From positions 372,001 to 436,000 of the forward strand of contig JAPXFQ010000127.1 of the NCBI GenBank assembly GCA_028564705.1: a stretch of DNA of 64,000 nucleotides. Reading direction: 5' to 3'. The DNA comes from Apricaphanius iberus (lineage: Eukaryota; Chordata; Actinopteri; Cyprinodontiformes; Aphaniidae). Each line of letters starts with the position of its first letter. The first letter of the stretch is position 1. Below are positions 47,201 to 57,873 of this stretch, piece by piece. The notes under the pieces are model-generated. The model was not told the origin of the DNA. It did not search any database and saw only the letters and a list, made by a program, of their open reading frames with translations. A program made the position numbers and the translations under genes.

Positions 47201-50200
47201 GGGCAGACTGGGACAATAATCCAGGCCGGAAATTTGATATCATCCTAGGCCACCACCCAATTAACACCAAACGCCTAGAGTGAATTAGGTTAATTTTAAA
47301 TTATAAAATAAATAAAAAAATGTTGCCCATGCGACCACACACAGTTTTGTTTATGTTTCTTTTCTCAACAAAATTAATAGCTATTTTCTGCTATACAACC
47401 TGTATTCAAATTGCATTATTCTAGCTCATCTACTTCTACACTGGTAAATGTAAAGCCAGCAGATATACAAACTGACTGACATCAATCCTAGGTTACCTAT
47501 AAAAATACATACGAAAGATATTTTGGAGTGGGAATGAGAGTAATTCAGAGTAATTCAGTATCAGTTTAAACCCTGTCCCGATTCCTTGTTTCTCCCGCTA
47601 ATGAATCTTTTTCTCTCCTTACCTATGTCATCTTCCCTGCTGCTGGCCTCTAGTCCTAAGTCTCCTCCCTGGCTCTGACTTTTCTATTGTGACAATAAAG
47701 ATATGAAAATGTGGAAAGCAAAATAGAATTAGAATCAGTAGCAGTGAAATTACTGTGATAGTTAGCCTCAAAGTCCCTTTTATGCCAAATGTTATCTTTT
47801 TCTCAGCCACGTATGTTCTCCTTTCAACTGTGAAGACCCTCTCTGACCCTGGAAACTGCTTTGTCTTATTTTAAATAAGTATTTTTTTTTTTTTCAAATA
47901 TGAGGACAGCATATGTGAGCACAAGTTCTGAACATGAATGAAAGAGGGTTGGGATTATCCCCAGCATTAAATGACTAGTAAAGGATGTAAATCAGGCAAA
48001 ATTAGTATTGTTAACTACCTTAACATGGTATATCGCCATGTATTAACAGACAAAAAGTAATTTGGAGTGGGAATTTAGCTACATTATCTGCATGTAACAA
48101 CATAACTCAGTTGCAGCTTGTTAAGGAAAAAAATGACAAACGTTTTTGCCTTTTGCTGGTTTTCGATCGGTTGCTGAAAATGCTGCTCTGCTGATAGGCA
48201 GCACCTGTATGTGATTAACTGTTGTTGTGTTACGTTGTATGCACTTGAGGTGTTTTAAAGACGGGTAGGAAAAATAAGTTACAGCATATTAAACAGATTA
48301 AAAAGCTTAAACAAAGTGCAGGGGACATAGGGCACAGACACAGAAAAGTGCGGGAGAGATGTCCCACACGCAGATGCCCTAATGAGCCTTAGGACAGAAA
48401 GTTTATTTAAAAATTAAGCACCACCCAACCTGACCATCTGCAATCACGGAGCAGGCCAGTTCAGCTGGAAATTTCCCATTTCTCCCGACGATCAAATTGC
48501 CAATGAATAAGATATAATTTATTAGTGATCCAATTAGTCGACTAATCTATAAAATAATCAATATTTAGTCGATTATCAAATAAATCATTTGTGGCAGCCC
48601 TAAAAATAGTGAGGATGAAATATACACCTTTTAGTTACACAATGTGTACATGTATAACTTCCGAAAAGTAAATTAATATGGACACTACATTAGTGTTAAA
48701 CAATTACTCCAGAGTTTAAAGCCATAAATCAAAGGTTTATACCTCTTTGAGTCAAATATTCATCTGACCATAAAAGGGTAAAAGATTGACTTGTGTGTTG
48801 TGTGTTTTTGAACCATTTGTGAGTTTTAAGTGCTAAAGTTCACAGGAGTTGGACAGACTTCATGATTTTTGTTCGGTCTAGATGCTCAGAAGTATTTATT
48901 TTTCTGTAACATTTTCAGGTCCTCCTCAAAACAGAATGTAAAATATATACACTGTGCTTCAGAGGAAAGTCACCTGCTTGATGAAAAAACAGTGGTTTCG
49001 GTTTTAGAGTACTCATCAGCTGCAAACATAGGGGAGGGAATCCCCAGAATGATTAAATCTAATACAGACTATTTGATTTATTTATGCATTGGATTCACAA
49101 TGCACTAAATACATGTAGGTGCAAAAACACCCACCAAAATCAGCAAACTGCATCTATTTTTGTTCAATAAGTGACGTTTGCACAACATGTCAGAAATATG
49201 CATTACTTTACTTGATTCATTCAGGGGTAATGAGAAAGACATTTATTCAAAATGATGTGTACAATTTTGATATTATTACAAGGTGTTTTTTGCAAATATA
49301 GTTTCTTACTTTTAATTATATCAGAAAAAACAGGTGTGCTTTTGAATTATTTCACTTAATCTTAATAGTCATGGTGTCAACTTGCTGACTCCTCCTTTTT
49401 CTCCACCAAGCCCCACACAAAAACTCAGGAGGGAAAATATTTCCCAGTACCTCAACCATGCTGCACAGTAAAGAAAAACCTTCTTTTTTATATAAAGCAA
49501 AAACATGATTATTAACATAATTTATGCAATTTGTCTGATGTGAAAAAGAAAAGAAGCCAAATTTGAAGTCCACCTAACTGGTAGACATTTTATGGAGCCT
49601 GGAGTGGTTGGGTACTAAAATAGTTCTTAGGGGTAAGAATCCATTCTCTTGGTTTAATAAACCGGTTTAATAGTCTGAGGATCATATCCGCATGGCCACT
49701 TGTTGTGCAACATGCCTCACATGTATTAATTCTGGTTAAGTAGGCTATTAACAGTTTCGTAGCCACCTATGGAGCCCGGTAGGGTTCATGCACAACAAAT
49801 GCATTTGCAATATTTATTTTTATACGTCTTTGAAGACAAACCTATCGCAAAATATTTTGTTGAAATGACAGCTTTAAGAACAGCTAGATTTAAACAAAGA
49901 CCGTGAGACAGATTTATTCTTGAGCCTCTGGTTTATTTTAAATGCTGCAGCATAGATGAAAACACCAAGCATCAGAGTTCCTGGGTTTTATCCTCACCAA
50001 ACCAGGCTTACAAACATATTTTCTAGAGAATGGTCATCCCCCAGTAACTTTCCACTTGCCACACAGAGCAAGAACCCCCCAACACTTGGGAATAAACAAA
50101 GACTCAGTTCTACCCAACTTCGTTGCCCGAGAGCAAAGCTCCAGGCAGAGTTACAGCTCTTGGACACACAGTGTGACATTCAAATTTGTCCTTTTGCAGC

Positions 50201-53200
50201 CTATCTGCAAAGTTGCAGACTTACAATTGCTTAATTTTTACACCACAGTCGCATAGCTGAAACGAGGACTAGAAATGGGCCAAGAATTTCACTGTATGTG
50301 CATAGATGCCTGGAGCAGGTGGTGCAGCATAAACACCTTGCCTTGGAGAGATACAAGTTAACAAGTTGCCTGTTGATACAGTACCCACTTTTGAATGCAA
50401 GTTTTTATTGAACGTAACATCAATCTCTGCAAAGAATGCTAACATTCGCAAATATAAAAACTGTATAAGGTAGTGGACTATCAGTTAGTAAGAGATACTG
50501 ATTATAGGAAAATAGCACTAAGAGTTTAAGTGGATGTTAGACCTGCACTATTAAAAAAATCTACATTAGGGGCCGTATTCGCAAAGAATCTTAGGGCTAA
50601 AAGTAGGTTCTAACTGCAGAATTTACAAGTAACTCCTAAAAAATGTGGGCGTGTCATTCCTAAATTTAGGACTCCTAGTTTCTTAAGATAAAAGTAACTC
50701 ACAACCACTTTTAGGCCTAAAAGTAGCTCTTAAGTCTGGGAGTCCTTAAAAGAAGTTAAGAGGACTCCTAACTCCCTAAGACCTATTCACAAAGACTCCC
50801 AAAATGGCTGCAGCCAGACGCAATGTGTTGGACACTGTGGATGATTCGGGATTAACAAAACGATATTGACTAAATCGTTTATTTCAGATGTGGTGCGGGA
50901 TGCAATCACGTCTCCATATAACGTAACAGCCCGATCAGTCCAGAAATTAAATGTTTGGCGAAACTAAGCTATTTAGCCACAGGGAAAATGCAACTTTGCA
51001 ACACGGATGACTTGGGTATATCAAAACCATTTAACAGCCGATCAAGCCACCAAACTCTTAAAGCGCTCTGTCGACCACACATTATCCAACAACTCATCCG
51101 TTTCCCATCAGACATCCAGCAACTGCATCGAATTAAAGCCAATTTCATGGCGATTGCAGGTATGCCGGGGGTGCACAAAGAAAAAAACTTGCACGTCTTC
51201 CAATTTATGCAACATTTGTAGGGATGCCTATATGACGGACATTGCCTACCTGTTGCAGCGGCATCCTTTTTATAAGCGGCGATCTCGAGCCACTGGGACT
51301 GTAGAGAATACCATCTCTTCTCACAGTCTTCTGACGTTCGAGACACCGCTGGATAAGATGCATTCATGTTTCTGCTCATTTCCACCCATGCCTCCCTTTT
51401 CTTCTTATTCGTAATCCCAGCTTGAATCGCCCTTTGAGGACCCTTCTCCTCTCCAGTACCAACTGTGCCAGTAGTAATAATTGGTCCTGCGACCAGTTAG
51501 GTTTCCTTGTCCTTTTCTCGCCACTTATTTTCGGTTCACAAGGTGCTTTTCATGGTAGTGGGGGGTCTATTTAAGATGTGGCTGATGTGCTCATCTTCAC
51601 AATTGTTTACAGCCTACTTGCAATCACTAACTTAATATGATGCATCCATCCATCCATTATCTATACTGCTTTCATCCAATTCAGGGTCCCGGGTGCGGGG
51701 GCTGGAGTTTATCCCAGCTATCAGCAGGCGTTAGGCAGGGTAATATGATGCATTTCACGTTTTTCGTTTTTAAACTTCACCCTCTCTGTAAGTAGGCTAT
51801 CGTGTGTAAGTTGTATGAAGTGTCAGTCTCGTAGCCGACACAAATATGTCATCGTGCATTATTTCTGCTATTCATAATTACCCTTTTATCAACACTGAAA
51901 TTTTCAATTTCTTGGTTTCACACGTGTCATTCAACAACCAATCACACTGCTGTCCGTTTATTTACTAATGCATAGGAAATGAAGTTTTCCATAGCAACGG
52001 GACGTCACTCTTAACTTTCTTTTAAGGATTTGTCCTACATAAAAGTAGCTCTTAGTGCGTTTGTGAATAGGTTTTAGACGACAACTCCTACGTTAGACTT
52101 TTTAGCGCAAGTTAGGAGTAACACCTAGTGGTAAGATAAGAGTCTTTGTGAATACGGCCCCAGGTTTTTAAGTGATGGGAAAACTGTGATTTATTAATAA
52201 AGCCAGGGACATGTCCCCGGTTTAAACAATGCTTATGTTTATAGTAGGGCTTTTTTTTGATGACCAACATGACTTAAATTAACGCAGTGCTAACACTATG
52301 GTGTGAATTGGCTTTCTTTAATGTAAGGGTGCAATCCATAACAAAATGAGCAAACTTTTTAACAAAAGGAGCTTGAAACAGGTTGGGGAGAGGGTCAAAT
52401 TATACTGTGGGGAGTAAAACAGTTATCACAAGCACAGGAATTTTGTAATAGGGCGTATACTTCTTTTCCTCACAATACCAAAATCTGTTCTTACTTTCAC
52501 CAAACCTCTCAGTTTTTTTCTTCCTACACTTGCTGCTCTCATCTGCGCCCTCTTGCTTCTGAGCGCTATGCTCTCTCAGTTCTCTAGCTGCACCCTAACG
52601 GTTCCTGATTTCTCCAGCAGTGATGTCACCGGTACAGACTAGATTGAACGATGCACGATTTCATTTCCAATGTTTCTGGTCTGCTTTTACTGTTAAATTA
52701 AAAGGAACAGCATCACAATCATAAATGTATATAAGTGCAATTATGTCGAATGTTAATCTTGACTTGTCCAATAAAGCAACAGAAAACAGAGAGCATACAT
52801 GAACTTACTGTAGTTAAAAATATGATATTGAATTTTTTTTAAATTAAAAATAACATGCATCTGCAAATATATGATGCAAGATGTATAGTACAATCTATAA
52901 TATGCCAAAAAATGTTCCTCGTACACGGAGGTAAAAATACAGCTTTAACTGGTTTAAATGTTTTGTGCAAACATGAACTAGTCCAAAATTCTGTTGTTAT
53001 AAACAAGTACGCTTTAAGCTGCCTAATAAAAGGTTGGCAGAGTTAATGTAGTGTAAAAACACTAAGGTATATAAAGTGCTGCAGTGAAAGTAGAGTGTGG
53101 CGCAAGCAGTTCTAACACTGCAGTAATATTGTGAAAAAAATATATTATTCATCCATCCAAACACATTCTTACTATTTTCTGGAACTCCCTTTATGCATTC

Positions 53201-54259
53201 ATCTTACATGTATGAAAATGGTGATGTTCAAAAAAAGAAAAAAAACAAATAGGAAAAAAACCTTGCAGCTGGGCAACTCGTAGCTGTTCCTTTGTTGTTG
53301 TTTTTAATAACCAGTTTAGGGTGTAGCTTGTTTCTGACTTTTATATTTTGCAAAAATGAGCACCAACTTTCAGAAGTTGGCTTTTTTGGTATCTATAAAA
53401 TTAATTAAGAGCTGAAATCAGTAAAAAACAAAAGACTATATCTACTTTATTTTCTTTTGTCTAACAGCAACATGCTATTTGACCTATTTGTACAGGTATT
53501 TCATAAACAACTTATACAAATAGAAATTATATTGCTCTAAGAATTACTTTGTAAAAATAATCTTGATAATAAATATTACAGATCAGTTACTTCTGTACCT
53601 AAATACCATTTAATCAGATAATGTCGCATAACGTATGTGTACAACAGTAAAGTGAGGTGATACATACTAAGTTAAGAACTTGTGCTTCTTTTGTTATGTT
53701 GATTAGATTACAATTTAACAACCAACAGGTTAATATCACATCTATAAGTAAGCAAGGGACGTTATTTTTATAGTGCCATTTCACAACAAATATTTTTAAG
53801 GCACTTCATAAGACAAAAAAATCATATTATGCAGAAAAATATTGGTAGTTTAATTCACTTTTGCAAAGTTTTAAATTCAACTGTATACAGTTCAATTTTA
53901 TCCCACTTATACAAAATGTGTTCACTGTCAGTTTATCTAGACCGTTAGTTAAAAAGTTATCCATCTGCCTGTATGTTTCAGTCTATTTAACTTTTGCCAG
54001 TTTAGAATGTTAATGGCTTCAGTTTAGACTTGAAGATCTGAACATGTGTGCGTTTTTAACTCAATAATATATGCATGTAATCCTCTCTAACCGTTTTCAC
54101 ATTTTTTTCATTGTGTTTAATTTTTCTGCAGAGATTGGGAAGTATGAAGGTGATGAGCTGAAAAAAGATGGTGATACGAAGAAATACCTTGATATTATCA
54201 GCAATAAAAACATAAAGCTCTCTGAAAGAGTTCTTATCCCTATCCAACAATATCCGAAG
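29191..54259 (+). CDS. khdrbs2: KHDRBS2 (SLM-1), first two coding exons; 3' part beyond the window
   Basis: KHDRBS2 is a nuclear STAR-family RNA-binding protein related to Sam68 that regulates alternative splicing, mainly in neurons. Two exons lie here: 29191-29281 (30 codons + 1) and 54132-54259 (2 + 42 codons), giving 73 residues. The start MHPDKCLPELMAEKNNLD aligns without gaps to the mammalian N terminus. Exon 2 encodes YLDIISNKNIKLSERVLIPI and then QQYPK, the end of QUA1 and the approach to the KH domain. Donor GTAAGTC, acceptor TTTTCTGCAG and donor GTAAGATG are all strong. Intron 1 is 24,850 nt. I searched for the GPRGN-containing KH exon up to 64000 and did not find it, so the gene runs out of the window. 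Confidence 0.93.
29282..30141 (+). other. KHDRBS2 intron 1, first part
   Basis: AT-rich intron sequence just after exon 1. No gene or repeat is recognised. Confidence 0.6.
30142..30577. mobile_element. Small inverted-repeat element with one duplicated arm
   Basis: The left arm 30142-30188 contains GGGTTGATTTAGCAATAATG and TTGTTGAGTGAACTA. Its complement occurs twice on the right, at 30484-30530 and 30533-30577. The arms are about 45 bp and match well. There is no ORF. The superfamily is not certain. Confidence 0.65.
30578..34199 (+). other. KHDRBS2 intron 1, low-repeat stretch
   Basis: No gene or clear transposon. The part around 31600-31740 has balanced composition and an AP-1/MAF-like GCTGACTCA, and could be regulatory. 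Confidence 0.4.
34200..35640. other. Unclassified stretch, possibly old transposon material
   Basis: Short frames on both strands (34800-35042 minus, 35126-35365 plus) show no known domain. Short words such as AGCTAAC recur. I could not identify a family or terminal repeats. Confidence 0.3.
35641..40589 (+). other. KHDRBS2 intron 1, mostly unique sequence
   Basis: About 5 kb with no recognised transposon or gene. Sub-stretches 35880-36270 and 36580-36840 have balanced, non-repetitive sequence with homeodomain-like words (TAATCC, TGATTGGATTGATGA). Such sequence in an intron of a neural regulator may be conserved non-coding DNA. Confidence 0.4.
40590..41720 (-). mobile_element. LINE 3' remnant split by a hAT-like element
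   Basis: On the left (40590-40709) there is a LINE tail-like segment with TATAACACACTTTCAACAGG. On the right (41532-41720), segments such as AGCAACTTTGCAGTGGTCTG and GTTGTTCCAGATTTGGGG look like the reversed end of an L2-type ORF. The element at 40710-41531 lies between them. Confidence 0.45.
40710..41531. mobile_element. hAT-like miniature element, about 0.8 kb
   Basis: The left end reads TAGGGATGTCCTGATCACAA and the reversed right end TAAGGAATGTCCCGATCAGC. Both ends are followed by GATCGGA-type repeats, as in fish hAT miniature elements. No ORF is present. The flanking 8 bases do not match, so the target duplication is lost or the ends are shifted. A tandem copy of TTTTTAGTGATCAGAGATTG occurs at about 40756-40803. 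Confidence 0.6.
42628..42661. repeat. (ATC)n microsatellite at the L2 3' end
   Basis: About eleven ATC units with one change. It matches the short tandem tails at L2-type 3' ends. Confidence 0.9.
42628..44760 (-). mobile_element. L2-like LINE, 5' truncated and decayed
   Basis: Reading leftward, the ORF starts near 44624. Reverse transcriptase blocks follow: LFQSGFRSLHSTESALLRVF, LILLDLSAAFDTIDHGIL (catalytic Asp), a GVPKGAILGLLLFNLYIL block and YHLYADDCQLY with the catalytic ADD. The C-terminal part near 43240-43004 has LQLVHNAAAQFLTG and ITPVLANLHWLPI. Frameshifts separate these parts. The 3' end reads TTTATTTATAAAGCACATTT at about 42659-42680 and stops at an ATC microsatellite. Confidence 0.85.
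44761..45688 (+). other. KHDRBS2 intron 1, no recognised feature
   Basis: A frame at 45316-45585 (89 codons) has no domain I recognise and no splice context. The rest is AT-rich. Confidence 0.4.
45689..45900. repeat. Unclassified dispersed repeat, copy B
   Basis: It shares ordered blocks with copy A at 25786-25985, including CTACTGTCAAAAAA and ATGTCCGTGAATTTT. It has about 20 extra bases in the middle. Confidence 0.6.
46264..48602. mobile_element. Probable hAT element, about 2.3 kb, no intact ORF
   Basis: The left end TAGTGCTGCTACAATTCATC and the reversed right end TAGGGCTGCCACAAATGATT share TAG.GCTGC.ACAA. The right end has the AGTCGACTAAT/TTAGTCGATTAT words of fish hAT elements. The interior carries pieces of another element type starting AGGGGCAGACTGGGAC at about 47199. 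No transposase could be read. The flanking 8 bases do not match clearly. Confidence 0.45.
48603..50568 (+). other. KHDRBS2 intron 1, no recognised gene
   Basis: Mostly AT-rich. The part 49900-50470 is more balanced in composition and has overlapping frames on both strands without known domains; its origin is unresolved. Confidence 0.4.
50804..51221 (+). pseudogene. Harbinger transposase, N-terminal half, broken
   Basis: It begins MAAARRNVLDTVDDSGLTKR just inside the left repeat, then hits stops. The middle part at 50955-51160 reads LSYLATGKMQ, DLGISKPFNSRSSHQTLKAL and FPSDIQQLHRIKANFMAIAG ending MPGV, as in HARBI1-type transposases. The catalytic DDE region that should follow MPGV is gone. 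Confidence 0.75.
51236..51400 (-). pseudogene. Myb/SANT-like gene fragment of the Harbinger element
   Basis: The minus strand reads SEDCEKRWYSLQSQWLEIAA and YKKDAAATG, resembling the helix-turn-helix of the second, Myb-like protein of Harbinger elements. It faces the transposase, as expected for this class. Confidence 0.5.
51633..51753 (-). mobile_element. Nested 5'-truncated retroposon with 13-bp target duplication
   Basis: The insert at 51646-51740 is 95 bp. It carries CATC repeats at one end and GGGGCTGGAGTTTATCCCAG inside, the tail of a common fish SINE/LINE in reverse orientation. It is flanked by the perfect 13-bp duplication TAATATGATGCAT (51633-51645 and 51741-51753). It jumped into the Harbinger element after that had inserted. 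Confidence 0.85.
52162..54131 (+). other. KHDRBS2 intron 1, last part
   Basis: AT-rich. A short LINE-tail-like segment (TTATTTTTATAGTGCCATTT) lies at about 53761-53820. Otherwise no feature is seen before the acceptor tract of exon 2. Confidence 0.4.
54132..54259 (+). CDS. khdrbs2: KHDRBS2 coding exon 2
   Basis: It encodes EIGKYEGDELKKDGDTKKYL and then DIISNKNIKLSERVLIPI, nearly the same as mammalian KHDRBS2 in its second half. It ends on a codon boundary at YPK. Confidence 0.95.
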
Positions 54260-57200
54260 GTAAGATGCTGCTGCAAATTGTTTGGAACACTGAGGCTATA
54301 AGGCCAATATTCTTGATTTGTTTGTGTGTTATATTTTTCTGTGATTTTGGTGGTTAATTGCTGAATGGAGACTTTCACTCTGGGTTTCCTTGTTTGGCTG
54401 CAGCTGTCCAAACAATAACATTTAAAAATCCCTCTGAGCTTTATACTGCCTTATGGAGGGCTCTCGGATGGTGTCTGTTTATTTTGATGTAGTCATCAAA
54501 ACCCAAAGTTTTCAGTAGACTAGAGCACCCAAGGGTACAGTGAAGAACAGTGGTCATAAATCACCGTGACACAGTACTCAGGATTCAGAGTTATGCAATG
54601 TCGGTACTGGCAAAGACTGAAATGTAGCCTAATGAGACTTCTCCGGCAGGCATTTTAGCAACATGGAGCTGTGTGAGCAGAAGCGAAAGCTCTACTTCCA
54701 CTGTAATCATAGAAAGCACAATTTCCATTCACTGATTCATGCACAAGGTATGAATATATTTCACACTTTATGTTATTCATTTTTCATGTATTCATTTTTC
54801 ACTCTCTTTGATTCTGGTCTGTGTCATTAGTTAAATCCCTGTGTTATGCTACACTGTTCATAATTACAGTTATCACTCATTACAGCCACTGATATGTGAG
54901 GGAGAAAAAAAGTCTGAGGATTTTAATTATATTCAGTTAATTATTTATATTAGTTTCTCTGTGTTATGTGTAAGACTAAAAGGAAATGAAAGTGTATGAA
55001 CAGAAAATTAAGTAGTAACAGTTTTGATGTTACTGTGCTGAATTTCCCTTAAATTATTCAAGATTTTATGGTTAGAGATTTGGTCTGATTTGTGAAAAAG
55101 CGCTGACCTGCAAATGGAGATTTTTAACAATTTCAAATGCACTTCTTAGAGCTAAATAATAAATCGAATTTTTTTCTTCTTCAAAAACAGTCCATTGTCA
55201 CAAAACTGTCTTTGTAACAATGGATTGCAACATTATGCTTGATAATCTCAACATCTGCAGTATCACAATGACAAATGACTGCTTAAAAGAAAAAAAATAT
55301 TATATTTCAAAGAAAATGGATTTGAACCCTGTGTGCCAGTAATATGTTTGCAAAACATATGGTGTGTTCACTGACTGGGAGAACAAGCAGATCTTTAGTT
55401 TCCAAACATCTAATCACCCCATCAGGGCCAGTCATGACTAAAGTCAACCGGATTTAGTCTCCAGACCATTTCTCTCTGCATTTCTATTTATTCTATACAC
55501 AGCATCACTTTGGTCTACAGGAGGTGAATTGACTCACTTTTGGGTTCTATGTATGGCCAAACAATAAGATGGGGAAATTATACTTTTGCCCTTTTTAAAA
55601 TCTAAATAATGACAAAAATAGAGTCTTGGCAATTTTAGAAATTAAGCGGATGATTTGCTAAAAATGAACAGTGACAAATTGCCATCAATTGTAGCAGGTA
55701 TAAGCCATCAGCTGTCTTTTGTATGTATTCAATTGCAGGCAACCACTTTACTTGATGAAGAGTGTTATTTAAGAAGCAAATATTTTGAAAATAACCATAG
55801 AATATGAAGCATTATATTTTAGAAAATGTTCAAATCATATGCACTGTAATACTTTAACTCTTTTAAAAAAAACATTATTGGGATTTTGTTTTAATGAAAA
55901 TATGTAGTGAATTGCAGAATAGAGATAAAAATCACAGGGGTTAAAACTTGAATTATTTGTACTGTGACATCCTTGACCACATTTTGATCAGTTTGGCACC
56001 ATCAGAGCAACATACCACTAAATTGAGTCCTTTAAAAATTGTAATTTAGCCGAAAAAACATTGTTCTACAAACATTACTTTGTTGCCTTGATTAAGTTCC
56101 CCTTGTGTGAACCTCTGTGTTTATTTTGCTAATTTGGAGTTGATAATTGATTGAGCCACTTTATGCGATTGTTTAAACTTGCAAATCTATTTCAGCTTCA
56201 TTAAAATGATAACCCATGTGGACCTTCCCTTTCAATTAGTCTGATTTAGATAAGTTCACTGGTTGAACTGCAAAGGGTAATCATTTGAATCTGCAAAAAA
56301 AATTTCCAGCACCTGGTTGTTAATGAAATGCATTAATTTGAAGCTTGAAAAAAAACACACATTATGTTACTTTTTAAAAGGCCTCTACAGATCATTATTT
56401 CATTTAACATAAATAGACCTCAAAAAACACAATTTCTTGCTGCAATTTGCTTCATAATCTCCTGAGATTGAATTGACAACATGTTTCTACCAAGCCATGC
56501 TCATATTTTCCAATGAATAAATCTGGTATTATATAATTAGATGCAATCATCTTTAAAAAAAATCATATGAAGTTTGACACAATTTTTTTCAATGTTAGGA
56601 GCTAGCGTAAAAAGAATGCCCTAAAATCAAAATCCACTATTCTTACCCTTTATAATTACATTTATAATATTTAAACACAAAAAGGTTGTCACCAAATATA
56701 TTTTATATTTGGTCATGTTCTCTTTCTTAGCTTGACTTCAGTTGTGAGCTTAATTTTGAGCTTTGTTTAGCTGAAAATCCCACTTTTTTAAAGGAGAATA
56801 CTTTTTTTGTAGTCTTTGTTAGAAACAGCCTGGCAAAAAGATAGACAATGTGTTTCCAAACTTGGTAGAAACTTAATCAACTGATTACTACAGCAAATCC
56901 TAACTCATGATCTATTTCTTCTGATACTCTCCAATTTTCATTTCTTGTTTATTTAAGCACACAGTGTACAATGTACTGTCTTAGGTAGGAAGAGAATGAA
57001 TAAATAAAACAAGCCAAACAAAAGAGAAAACTTTGTACAAGAACAACTCCAAACAAATGACTCAACCAAATGGAAGAAATGCGGAAACAAATCAGTGGTG
57101 GATTGAAAAATTCTGTATTTAAAAGGTTATTTTTGTCTTTTTGTTTCTCTTTAGTTGCTATAAAATAATACATTAGCATAGTTAGATTTTTATTTAAATG

Positions 57201-57445
57201 GTGAAAAAAAAACGAATCGAAAATAAGGACACCATTCAACACCCTTAATGTTTTCCTAACATATGTGAGCCTATAAATGTTTAAGTATGATTATAACGAT
57301 CATTTCAAGCATTTCAAGGAATATGGATAAATGACAAAAAAAACTGGAGAAAACACATTAGAAACTATTTCTGAAAAATATATTAAAATGGCTATTTCTG
57401 GTGAGGACAAAATTTGTACACCTCTATAGTAGTCACACTGTAAAT

Positions 57446-57447
<2 letters not shown>

Positions 57448-57478
<31 letters not shown>
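57448..57478. repeat. (TA)n microsatellite
   Basis: About 15 TA units in KHDRBS2 intron 2. Confidence 0.95.
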
Positions 57479-57480
<2 letters not shown>

Positions 57481-57834
57481 TTCTTCAAAATAATTCAGGG
57501 GACACCCGTGTGTTGGATCTTGTGTCTTTCATTTCTTTAGACAAACTAAGTCATCGTTTTTATTATCGAATACTATTGTGAGGGATATGATCTAATTTAG
57601 AGTAAACAAAAATTCTACGATGCATTGAAGAAGCACAGATTTATTGTTTTTTCCTGCTTTAAAATTAAGACCAAATCAAGATTTGATAAATAAAAAATAA
57701 TAGTTTAAAAGTTATGTCTATTACAGCTAATAAAATTTATATCACGGCAAGCTGAAGGATACAAAAAATTGTCAATGGCAGCTTTTATTTACCGTTGCAT
57801 TGTAGGAATTTAAACGTATCTCTTTATCTCACAG

Positions 57835-57873
57835 ATTAACTTTGAGAGCACCAAAGGACACCCTATGGTATCA
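57835..57873 (+). other. Candidate in-frame cassette exon of KHDRBS2
   Basis: A 39-nt stretch has acceptor TTTATCTCACAG before it and donor GTAAGC after it. It would splice in phase 0 on both sides, adding 13 residues, INFESTKGHPMVS, after YPK of exon 2. INF is close to the start of the normal next exon (FNFVGK). There is no support beyond this; chance is the main alternative. Confidence 0.2.

Larger units (their letters stand above)
50569..52161 (+). mobile_element. PIF/Harbinger element, internally deleted
   Basis: A 1593-bp element has terminal inverted repeats starting GGGGCCGTATTC; 25 bases match with two differences. Subterminal copies of CCTATTCACAAA and TAAAAGTAGCTCTTA lie in both ends. 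The left flank is TTA, the usual Harbinger target, but the right flank reads AGG. It holds a broken transposase gene on the plus strand, a Myb-like second gene on the minus strand, and a nested retroposon. Confidence 0.82.

Noticed and set aside
49900..50470. LTR retrotransposon or solo LTR
   Set aside because: Composition differs from the flanks, but I found no paired terminal repeats, primer-binding site or gag/pol sequence.
51007..51414. Plus-strand frame of 135 codons in the Harbinger element
   Set aside because: It runs beside the true transposase frame and across the complement of the Myb-like fragment; no domain reads in it.
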